From the NCBI RefSeq assembly GCF_901709675.1, contig NC_051088.1:12937693-13001692 (forward strand): 64,000 nt of DNA. Direction: 5' to 3'. Source of the stretch: Syngnathus acus (Eukaryota > Chordata > Actinopteri > Syngnathiformes > Syngnathidae). Positions 14,401 to 23,542 of this stretch are shown here, in pieces. The position numbers were made by a program, and so were the translations under genes. The number at the start of each line of letters is the position of its first letter. The first letter of the stretch is position 1. Under the pieces are notes generated by a model. The model saw nothing but the letters and a program-made list of their open reading frames with translations. It was not told the DNA's origin and did no database searches.

Positions 14401-17400
14401 GGCAAACTTTATTATTTTTATTGATCCCCAGAAGAGGACTGTGGAAAGATTGAGGGGGCTGTGCAACAAAGTCACACCCCACAGCAGTTGGGAATCGGCA
14501 CCTTTTTTTAAGTGGCAAGCAAAAAAAGAAATTAGCTTCTCTATCTCCAGCCACCGAGCGACATTCGCATTGAAGACTAAATTACACTCACTCGCTTTCT
14601 AGTCATTTACTACATATAAGGTGAAGTATTGTTTTTGCACAGTCTTCATTCCTAACAAAAAAATCTAGTGATTAAACTTTTTGTAATTCAATTCATATAT
14701 TCATATTAATTTACCCACTGTGGGATTAATTAAATCCATTTGATCAATTGTTATCTAGATGAAACCCCAGATGATTGATTTTTACCATTTAATTTGGCTT
14801 CACGTCTTTGCTCTTTATTAAAAACAAAAAAAACAAAAAAACAACATTGAGTAGAATATTGGCCAAGTAGTTAAGCAACTGGCGTAGAAACATACAAAAT
14901 GGATTGCTGCACGGATAATATGTACTTAGTGGCAGTGGCAGTGGTGATCAAGGTTAAGACACCTTTGCTCCCACATGGGTGCTCCCACCATTTCAGTCTA
15001 AACTATGGACATTTATTTGTCTGCTTTACTAATTGAGCGACCTTCAGCCTCAGACTCGCAATCTTGGAACACATGCTTGAGACACTTTGCAGAGTCTTTA
15101 TGTCTCAATGGATTTATTTGGAATAACTGAAATTGAGATGGGATAAAAGATGGAAGCCTCCTTACACTGATAGCAATCTGTGAGAGCTTGGGGAGTTTGA
15201 ATGAGATCAGAATGCTTAGTGGTCATAATTTCCAGAAGCTTGCAAAAGAGTTGTGGTTTTATTCTTGTTAAACGCTTCACCACTAAGTGGATTTACATGC
15301 TACATTTTTCTTAAAAAAATAAAGTAAAAAAAATACTACCATGACTCTTTTCGCCCAAATAGAAATGTCTAAGATCATAGAAAAAACAAAATCAATGACA
15401 ATGTAAGAAGATGAGAGAGAATTTACAAATAACTAAATATGCCATTCAGGTGGGGAAAATTACATACAGGAAAGCCTGAATAAACTTTTTTCTGGGGAAG
15501 TAAGGTCCTCCTGGAGGACAGACAACACCAGATTTCATTTCCTTTTCAGGAAGATGACTCAGCATGGGTCAAAGGTTTCAAAGAATCGTGGGCATCTGAA
15601 CAATAGATGAGCGCAAACGTTTCGGCCCGAATGGGCCGAAGTTGCCAGTGCTCATGCTAAATGATATTTTAGAATTGCGTCATGAGATTCATTGATTTGG
15701 TAATCATTTTCATTTTTTCATCAATACATTCCTGCTGTTAACCTGTTGTGAATTAATATAGGGGAATGAGGAATGACAATTGCTAGATGTAAAAAAAAAA
15801 AAAAAAACTGAGCGCGTGTTTGGAGGGAGAGTGCACAGGGTTTATTATGTCTGGTGGAACATCAGCTCAGACTCAAGAAACTGCAGCCTGGAGGACGTGT
15901 GAAGAACAAAGAGCCACTTAAGACGTGTTCACCTGTATTTGCATTTTTAAAAAAAAATTTTTAATGAGACATGACGAGCTAAAACCTGCAGAAATTGACT
16001 TTGTGAATCGCTTCTGTGGATTTCAATTCATGACCCTCAGACAAAGGTCTAGCAAATGAGACATGCGGGTGGGAAGATTCACAGGTAGAGACATGTTGTA
16101 CAGTAAGAGGAAGCCTCCACTGACAACAGGGTAGGATTGATTCGAGTTATAATAGGAAATACACAACGAGCAGTGACATTCTTTTGAAAAACACAATCCT
16201 GCTTCATTTTTACAGAAAAGGGCAGCAGCTCTAATCAGGAGCATAGTCGAGTGGAGAACTCAGAAGACAATGCAGCAGCTCTGCCAAAGTGGCTTCACAT
16301 ATACTGTAGGGCTTTAGAAAAGACAATGGTGGACAACTGAAGCTTTTCAAAGGCCGCATTACACTCAAGTTAGCATTTCAATGGATCTCCTGGAAGTGCA
16401 TGCCTGGAAAAAGCCTGGTGGTCCCTTATGGAAGAGCAAAAACCAGGATTTGTAGGACTGAATACTCATTCCTGTGGAGTCAGAGCAAATTCCAAAGGAT
16501 CGGGTAGGATTTTACAACCTAAAGCCATGCATCAAGATGTGATTTTCCACACGCAAATACTTTTTGATGATTAGCTAGTTTTATTGCTTTTTATTGCTGC
16601 TGGTGTCCACGAGTCATCTGCGACCCGACTATGAACTCTGCAGGGTTCAGTGCACCTGCAGCTTCATAACACAGGAATGAGGATGATACCAGGAGCCAAT
16701 GGGCAGATTTCAAAACTTGGCTTGTTGGAAACTGTCGTGCACACTGTTGGAGTGATTACAATAAGAAATCATTCAATCTATAGGTTAAAATAGCAAATTA
16801 CTCTGAAATAAGGATCATTACTTGGATTCTATCCAATATATAGGTGCAAAACCTACCAAACATGTCTTATTTATTTATTTTTTATTCATTTATTTATTTA
16901 TTTATTCATGCATGCATTCATGAATCTATATATTTATAAATGTATTTATTTATAAATAATGATAATATATTCTATTATAAATTATTTATAAATAACAAAT
17001 AAATAAATACTATATCAGAATTGAAATAAGGAACAGGAAATGTTTAAATAAATACATGAGAATTGAAATAAGGAACAGGAAATGTTTAAATAAATAAATA
17101 GATAAATAAATGAATGAATAAATACTCAATTACTAAAATATATAGTAGCTTCAGCCATGGTACACTTGCTGACCGCTTGAGCATACAGACTACATACGTA
17201 TATAGTTAAAGGAAAAAGGTGCTACTGTGTTCAGAGATGTGAATGGAAAGAGTGGGACTCTAGTGAGAATGAGAAGCGCCGGAGAGTATGTGCACACATG
17301 TCGGCACATGCACAGCTGAGGTGCAGCCTGATGTGGAGTCTGCGGTTTTGCCCTTCATGGATGCAGTGGCATGCACAAAAAGCGAGGCTTGACTATCAGA

Positions 17401-19645
17401 GTAGAGTTCGACATCATTAACAGTGGCCCGTTGGCTCGAGGCCACTCTGTGACTGTGTTGGGCCACCTGACGTTTACTGTTGCTCTTCCAACTGCGCCAT
17501 AACCAAATATGATTAAATCAATATGCTATATTCAATACTTTGAGTTTCATCCACTTAAATCGATCAGTCGACATTGATCTGGGCAGATTTTTTTTGCATT
17601 TCATCTGAAATCCTTGGCTTGATGAAAATAAACCTATAAAAAGTTGAATAGTAATTATACAGTTCAATTTTAAACCGAAGGGAAAAAAAACAACATGCAA
17701 AAAAGTGACCACAAAGAAAGCTAATGTATTAGGCATTAAAATTTGGAAACTTTGACATTTTCTGCTTAATTTTTGTACTTTTCACAACAACTACTAAGCA
17801 AAGAGGAGAAGAAGAAAAAAACTTTATTTGGCATGATCATTGAGATTTCCCAGTCTCATTTCGGGTTTAAATGAACCTTGACGAACCTCATCAGAATCAT
17901 CAGAGCACATCTCCACACTGGACCGAGTCCTACTTTGATGGCGACAACAAACATCCCACAAGCGCCAGTCTGCTTGAGGAGTGGCGAGCCGCTTCAGTGC
18001 AGCCTCTTGCCACCAGCCAAGATGGCTTCTCTCCTGTGGCTATAACTCAACAATGCAATGTTTACTGAACCAAGTCTTCAAGCAATTATCCGAAGGGGTC
18101 TGCTGTGAGGGGGGGGGTTGGGGGGGTCCCCCTTCTGTTCAAACGATGGAGTGCAGTTGGTGTTTGCACTGCTGTGCTCGCAATCCTCATCCACTCTGAT
18201 TGGCAACTAACCACCAGGTAGTCTGAATCAACAAAGAGAGCACCAACTGCCTCCTCAATGAGTCGGATATTGCAGACCAAATAAATCAAGAGATTAAGTT
18301 GTCAGGTTGAAATAGTTTTATGCGGATGAGGTGGTCGGCTTACGCAGCGGAGCGAGAGAATCATTTACACCACTGGCACACATGCAAGATATACCGTCAA
18401 AGGAATTCAGGCCAGCCTACCCCCACCATTAAGTCAGGGGACACTTGTGTCACTCTAAACTTGGAGACAACACAGAGCCAACAGTGTCAGCGACCACGGG
18501 AGGGATGATACAAGCAAGTCACAGTCAAACCTAAACAAGCCAAAGTTGTTGCGTCACAGAAAACTTTGCTCGCTACTGTTGACTGCCAGCGGGACACTTG
18601 TGACACACGCCCTTGGCCATCAAGAATTTGCACTGACTTTGATTTTAGGTGTGCTGATGTGCATGACCCCAACATTCCAGCAGGCTGGGAGGAGGGCCCG
18701 TAGCAACACCAGAAGTGCTTGGTGCTTAATTGAATCATAGAACAGGGGAGCCTGCTGCTATAGTTCAAAGTCATCATAGAGGAAACAGATGCTCGCGGTT
18801 CCAGATAATTCAATTAGGTTTTGGTATGTTCGGGTCTGGTGTTCAATCAAGGCTACGGTTCAAATACGGAGGCCTTTACCTGATGCCTACTAGAAGGCTA
18901 GATGGTAAAAACATTTTCTGAACAATATCACGTGTAAATCCATCAGATGTATGTCAGCTACATCCCATCGTTCAACACGCCTCCGATCAAATCAGTACTG
19001 GAGAGGCCGATATCTCAGCTGTCACAGCTCCAGGACACTAAAACAAATATCTCCAAAGTGCTTCACTGCAATCAAGGCTCTTTTATAAGAGCTCACAGAT
19101 AGGTACGAGTACTACTGTTAAGAAATGATGTATAAAATTCAATCAACTCATGACAGCTCTAATGACAAATACGTAATGTAACCAATCAATAGCACATTGT
19201 TGGATAAGTACAAAGGATTAGATTTGTTGAAATGTCTTTACGCCAGCTTGAACATGTTGGTCTTTTGCTGCAAGTGTGAGCGCTTGCTGGGTGACGCAGA
19301 GACAAGAAGGCTATGCAGGTCTGACTATGAATAGCTTGTTTCTGTGGATAAACTTAGAGCAGCTTCTCACCAGCGGACTCCTAGTTTGTCACTTTTAAAA
19401 AGGCATCCTTACATGCTGCACTGGAATCTGGAATGCAGCCCACTTAGCATGTGAGCGGCACCATTCACCAAACTGATTCAGGGTATGGAAAAGCTGCACT
19501 TATGGATTTGCCTTGACCTTACAAGAGAGGGTTGTGTCTTTTAATAGGAGAGTTTCGAGGTAATAAAAGTCTCAAAGCTTATACTTACATGAACCAATTG
19601 GCATGAGAGTAACAAATATAGAAGTCCATAGGTCCAAGAGCCCAT
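2408..19645 (-). CDS. Syndecan-like heparan-sulfate proteoglycan, 5' part (3 exons, continues off left edge)
   Basis: Three exons join in phase on the minus strand. Exon 1 (19645-19589, 19 codons) is a signal peptide, MGSWTYGLLYLLLSCQLVH, ending at a consensus GTAAGT donor in phase 0. Exon 2 (2681-2552) follows a pyrimidine-rich acceptor and starts in phase 0. It is acidic and ends DDEDFVADEASG, a typical glycosaminoglycan attachment context (Ser-Gly beside acidic residues). Its donor, GTTGGC, is weak. Exon 3 (2467-2408) starts in phase 1, carries a second site, LPSGEDDGS, and ends at a GTAAGA donor in phase 1. Short acidic Ser-Gly exons behind a signal-peptide exon and a very long first intron fit the syndecan family. 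Syndecans are type I membrane proteoglycans that bind growth factors and matrix at the cell surface. The diagnostic transmembrane and EFYA-ending cytoplasmic exons are not in the window, so the family call is an inference; another small proteoglycan is possible. Confidence 0.55.
2697..2775. repeat. Imperfect short tandem duplication beside the exon 2 acceptor of the syndecan-like gene
   Basis: AGATTTATGGAGG occurs twice about 32 bp apart (near 2699 and 2731). TGAAGTCTTCAC also occurs twice about 42 bp apart (near 2714 and 2756). The block begins only about 16 bp upstream, in gene orientation, of the exon 2 acceptor, so it lies in the branch-point region. Confidence 0.6.
5190..5477. repeat. 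Degenerate dispersed repeat, probably an old hAT-type element
   Basis: The segment has AT-rich ATTA/TAAT-laden ends (AATTGAATTTTAATCAG at one side, AATCATGATTATG at the other). It finishes with ATTGAGCAGCCCTAGG, a terminus I recognise from widespread fish repeats. Weaker relatives appear near 3807-4080 and 44993-45080. Boundaries are approximate and no target duplication was found. Confidence 0.35.
7659..8438 (+). mobile_element. Internally deleted pogo/Tigger-type DNA transposon (about 780 bp)
   Basis: Ends are inverted: CCGTGATTTCCCATGCATAA on the left matches the reverse complement of TTATACATGGAAAATTACGG on the right. The left flank is TA; the right flank reads TT, so the expected TA duplication is mutated. 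Subterminal GGGTGCGTATTAT-type repeats occur near 7717, 8337 and 8394. Inside is a short ORF for a Brinker-type DNA-binding domain (8075-8320). The CENP-B-like and DDE transposase regions of a complete element are missing. Confidence 0.7.
8075..8320 (+). pseudogene. Transposase remnant: N-terminal Brinker-type (BrkDBD) DNA-binding domain only
   Basis: The 81-residue frame starts MVKRASYSIAFQKKVIEVAE and continues with GNRAAARQFDVNESNIRLWR. That is the helix-turn-helix of the BrkDBD family, found at the N terminus of pogo/Tigger-like transposases and of POGK-type domesticated proteins. The frame ends at residue 81, long before any catalytic DDE domain, so it cannot transpose DNA. A TATTTAA box at 8031-8037 lies 38 bp upstream of the ATG, as in an intact element promoter. 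It is most likely a dead relic inside a host intron, although the DNA-binding frame itself has no stop or frameshift. Confidence 0.65.
16863..17130. repeat. AT-rich low-complexity block with a 42-bp tandem duplication
   Basis: TTTATTTATT and AAATAAATAA runs fill the segment. Within it, a unit containing GAATTGAAATAAGGAACAGG occurs twice, near 17019 and 17061, at a period of about 42 bp. It has no coding or structural RNA appearance. Confidence 0.7.
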
Positions 19646-20060
19646 TTTCCTCCAACCCAGCCCAGCCTGCAACTGCTGGGGAAAGTGGAAACAAGAAGGT
19701 CCTTCTCTCCTGCTTGCCCGCCTTACTGGAGCGACTCCTGCGCCCCCTCCGAGTGTTGCGTCCCGGGACAAAATCGAACGTCTCCTCTGCGTCCCGTGAC
19801 CCGTCGGAACTGCATCAACAGGTGCGAAACGGAGGAGTGGAGATCCGCCGCTCCGATTTGGCTTTGTGCATTCGGCGATGAGCACCAAACGAGCGCGCTG
19901 GGCTGTGCGCTTCGACACTGTGAAGTGGTTGCGGGCTGAGTGAACGCACTCTCTGCAAGTCACAGGGAAGTCCTGTGTGGGACGGAAGAGCGCACTGGAA
20001 AAGTAAAAGGCGGAATGGAATTCTGGGAGCCGGTGGCTCATCTCACTACTGGGAGAGACA
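19646..20060 (-). promoter_or_regulatory. Probable promoter and 5' UTR of the syndecan-like gene
   Basis: This stretch lies directly upstream of the signal-peptide exon. It is clearly richer in GC and CpG than its surroundings (for example around 19730-19870), as expected of a vertebrate CpG-island promoter. I see no convincing TATA box and cannot place the start site. A long minus-strand open frame passes through here into the signal peptide, but only the part from the methionine at 19645 looks like protein. Confidence 0.4.
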
Positions 20061-20330
20061 TTGCGCGACGCGGGGTTTTTCTTTTGGATGTTGTTTGTTG
20101 ATGTTTTCAAATTTTCTATCCGGAAAGGAGTGAACGTGCTACTCCAGTGAGCCCTCGTTAGATCACATTGCTGTCAAAGTTTTTATTTTTTCCATCATAA
20201 GGCTTTTTTTTTTTTTGTCTTCACCGATTTGAATTGCAGCTAATATGAAAATTTCTGGAGCAGGGTAAACCCAAGCCAATATAGCAAGATTTTAATTCCC
20301 CCTTCCTCCTCCATTTAAGATTTAACAATA

Positions 20331-20450
20331 CAGTGGTGCCTCGGTTTTCGAACACAATCCGTTCCAGAAGGCTGTTCGAGAAGTGAATCGTTCGAATTAG
20401 GAATCATATTTTCACATTACAAATAATGGAAAAAAAATGTATCCGTTCCA

Positions 20451-20481
<31 letters not shown>

Positions 20482-21032
20482 GCCTTTTTTAAGCACTTTT
20501 TCATATTTTTGTCCAATCGCGCAACTGCAGCGCACCGCCGAACGCGCAACCGTAGCGCGTCGCCGACCGCGCAACTGCACCGCGCTGGTCGCATTATTGT
20601 GACAGAGCGGTCGCTGAGATTTAGAAAATATTTTTAAAGTCCTGCTGTACTTTCCAAAATTAAAGTGGACATCAGTGCGCAGGGAGCTTAATTTTGTCCG
20701 ATTTCGCAACTGCAGCGCACCGCCGAACGCGCAACCGTTGCGAGCCGCCGACCGCGCAACTGCTCCGCGCTGGTCGCATTATTGTGACAGAGCGGTCGCT
20801 AGAATTTAGAAAATATTTGTAAAGTCTTAATGTACTTTCCAAAATGTAAGTGGACCTCAGTGCGCAGGAAGCTTAATTTGGTCCGATCGCGCAACCGCAG
20901 CGCGCCGGGCGCTCAGCGTCGCATTGCTTTAGGAGCGTCTTTGTGTTTTAGGATGGCTTTACTGCTCCCACTTTTTTGTTCGAATACCGATTTGTTGAAG
21001 AACCGGGACGTTCGAAAACCGAGGCACCACTG
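20331..21032. mobile_element. Tigger-like MITE (702 bp) with an internal 185-bp tandem repeat
   Basis: Terminal inverted repeats of about 23 bp begin CAGTGGTGCCTCGGTTTTCG and the element is flanked by TA on both sides (20329-20330 and 21033-21034), as for pogo/Tigger elements. The interior is built from tandem units starting at 20511, 20696 and 20881, an exact 185-bp spacing; the third unit is partial. Each unit is GC-rich at its start (CGCAACTGCAGCGCACC) and AT-rich at its end. It contains no transposase ORF. Confidence 0.75.
20511..20950 (+). repeat. 185-bp tandem repeat, about 2.4 units, inside the Tigger-like MITE
   Basis: Units start with GTCCRATYKCGCAACYGCAG at 20511, 20696 and 20881. 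The first two are complete and share GCATTATTGTGACAGAGCGG and TACTTTCCAAAAT in the same places. Spacing is identical between starts, so this was a recent local duplication or is inherited from the parent element. Confidence 0.8.
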
Positions 21033-21744
21033 TACTTCAAAAGGAAGTAGAAGTTTTTGTTGCCCGTTGCCTGATTTTTAATTGTAAAATAACATCAGTT
21101 CATTTTTATTCCATCATTTTATTTGTTCATTGTCATAAAAAAAAACAGGCAAACTGTTGCGACATCTAATTGCACAAGCCAAACAATTTGACTTCCCATT
21201 TTCCCCTCACTTCCCTGTGAACCTGGATATTTAGGTAATTTGGACACTCACACAGTTCTCTCGGGTCATCATATTTGCCCCTCACCACAAAGAGAGCAAG
21301 CAGTATACCAATCAGCCAGACGAGGGAGTATTTGGTATGAATAATTGTTGTTGCATTCTAATAGTTTACCACTAGATGGCGTTAGACTAAAGCAATCTAC
21401 TCGCTGTCCCCAAGTAAGTGCTTTCTCCCCCATGACAACACTGCTCATGAGCATCAATAACAAACATATCATGTGCTGCAAATAATCCAGTTTATTGAAC
21501 TGGATCACCAAATTACTATACACAGACGTACAGCTTGCGCTCGACCTGTACTTAGATATCGCAATGAAATGTTGCTAACATTTCACAAATTAAATGAAAA
21601 CTCGAGCATGAAGCACCCTCTAGTGGAGGAAAATTGTACACAGAGGACCCGTTGGAAGACGTTTCACAACCCGAAAAAGGCAAAAGACTGACAGATTTTG
21701 AGATTACGTTTGGTGTGAATGTTCAAATTTCACGAAATTGCACA

Positions 21745-21935
<191 letters not shown>

Positions 21936-22353
21936 TTGATGTATCTTTTACATTTGATTGATTTGAACTGTCATTTGGTTTGACCGGGTGGAAAATAATT
22001 GCAGCCTCCTTTCTACAGCATACTTCTCATTAATTGGTTGGAGAATAGGATTTGAAATTGTGTAATCTCCACCCGTAGTTGAAAAAAAGTTTTTAAAGTA
22101 TGAAGTAATAATTTGTATTCATTGCAATTTCAATATTAAAATAATCTTTACCAGAAAAAAAACAGCTCTACCTTTAGGGTCTATTTACACAGGTAAAAAA
22201 CACCACATTAAAAATCATCAAAATATCTTGATAAAGTATAAACAGATATTTTTTTTTAAGTGTCATTCCAATTAAGCACTCACCCATCAGTCAGAAGTTG
22301 GTTGTTGACTTTTAGTTTGTCCCATCAAGAGTTGCTCATGAGTGGTTTGACAC

Positions 22354-22454
22354 ACTGTGCAGCTAAATTAAGGTTAGGTGAAATGTCACCTCCAAGACAG
22401 ATACTGTGCAGCTAAATTAAGGTTAGGTGAAATGTCACCTTCAAGACAGATACT
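22354..22454 (+). repeat. 49-bp tandem duplication
   Basis: Two almost identical copies start ACTGTGCAGCTAAATTAAGG at 22354 and 22403. They differ at about one position (CACCTCC versus CACCTTC). There is no coding context. Confidence 0.85.
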
Positions 22455-22623
22455 GAACATCCTCTTCCCTCTCTTTTGGGCATTAGTGAAAGTTTGGGAT
22501 GACTAGCATGAAGAACATTGCATATTTAGGTCCAGTCCAAGTGAGGCTGGCCTCGGACTGGGCAACTGCAGGAAGCAGCTGTGATAAGTGAGCATATAAT
22601 TGCATGAATTGTTTCCTCTAGCA

Positions 22624-22931
22624 CACAGATGTCAAACTCAAGGCCCGGGGGCCAGATATGGCCGGCCACATCATTTTATGTTGTTGTAATTGTGCATCAA
22701 ATTTGCGTGTCAATACTAGAATTGCAAATTGTCTTCGCTTTTAATATCTTTTTTTTTAAATATTTGACCAGTTTTTACTCGTCTGATTTGAAAATGAGTT
22801 ATTTGTTTTGTAGCTTTTAGTGTATATAATATGGTGCTCGTACATTTACTTGGCTTGACAGTCATAATGGCCCTCCAAAAGAAGCTATGACTACAATGCG
22901 GCCCGCGAAAAAAATGAGTTTGACACCCCTG
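22624..22931. mobile_element. hAT-type MITE, copy 2 (308 bp)
   Basis: The left end CACAGATGTCAAACTCAAGG and right end TGAGTTTGACACCCCTG match the ends of copy 1. Flanking 8-mers CTCTAGCA (22616-22623) and CTCGAGCA (22932-22939) agree at 7 of 8 positions and act as the target duplication. The right duplication lies in the head of the neighbouring SINE. Confidence 0.75.
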
Positions 22932-23278
22932 CTCGAGCACGTCCGCCTCACAGTTAGGAGGGTGCGGGTTGGATTCCACCTCCGGCCCTCCCTGTGTGGA
23001 GTTTGCATGTTCTCCCTGTGCCCGCGTGGGTTTTCTCCAGGCACTCGTTTCCTCCCACATCCCCCCCCAAAAAAACATGCTTGGTAGGCCGATTGAGCAC
23101 TCCAAATTGTCCCTAGATGTGGGTGCGAGTGCGGATGGTTGTTCGTCTCTGTGTGCCCTGCGATTGGCTGGCAACCAGTTCAGGGTGTTCCCCACCTGTG
23201 TGCCCGATGACTGCTGGGATAGGCTCCAGCACGCCCGCGACCCACGTGGGGACAAGCGGCATAGAAAATGGATGGATG
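22932..23278 (+). repeat. tRNA-derived SINE-like dispersed repeat, copy 2
   Basis: From the left it carries CACGTCCGCCTCACAG, a B-box-like GGTTGGATTCC, GTTTGCATGTTCTCCCTGTG, CTGCGATTGGCTGGCAACCA and GGGATAGGCTCCAGC. It ends in AAAATGGATGGATGGAT. This is the plus-strand relative of the copy at 905-1245. Long open frames across it on both strands are artefacts of the repeat. Confidence 0.65.
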
Positions 23279-23353
23279 GATCCTCTCTGTGGTGGTCGAC
23301 GCCCTTTAGCGCTGGATACTTTCAAACGTACAGGTACTGACAGGAGTTTCCCC

Positions 23354-23359
23354 TTTATT
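23354..23359 (-). terminator. agmat: Candidate agmat polyadenylation signal
   Basis: AATAAA on the minus strand, 184 bp beyond the agmat stop codon, is the first good signal downstream. Confidence 0.5.
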
Positions 23360-23542
23360 TTTTATCACTCACTGTCCTCTTTACTCAGTTTGATAGACAC
23401 TACTGTAAATGCAAGAGAATGAAAGAAAACACAAAAACTATTTTCAAACTTGTTCAAGAAATTATTTTAGAAATTCTTCTCAAGATGCACATTCATCATA
23501 AGCCACACTACTTTTTTGTAAAGAAAAAAAAAAGGTATAGGA

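Larger units (their letters stand above)
2682..19588 (-). other. First intron of the syndecan-like gene (about 17 kb)
   Basis: I see no other exon in this interval. It contains a pogo-type element at 7659-8438, a degenerate hAT-like repeat near 5190-5477, an AT-rich low-complexity block at 16863-17130 and several A or T homopolymers. Open frames here are short and show no family resemblance. Long first introns often hold enhancers, but none can be recognised by eye. Confidence 0.45.

Noticed and set aside
19589-19645. Assigning the signal-peptide exon to IGSF21 or an Eph receptor
   Set aside because: Both lie in human 1p36 and have short signal exons, but the exon joins in phase with the syndecan-like exons and no immunoglobulin or ephrin-binding exon is visible.
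19646-20110. N-terminal 155 codons of a 189-codon minus-strand frame
   Set aside because: Only the last part, from the methionine at 19645, looks like a signal peptide; the upstream part is GC-rich 5' flank with no domain.
22716-23255. 179-codon minus-strand open frame
   Set aside because: It runs through a SINE and a hAT MITE; the apparent protein is translated repeat.
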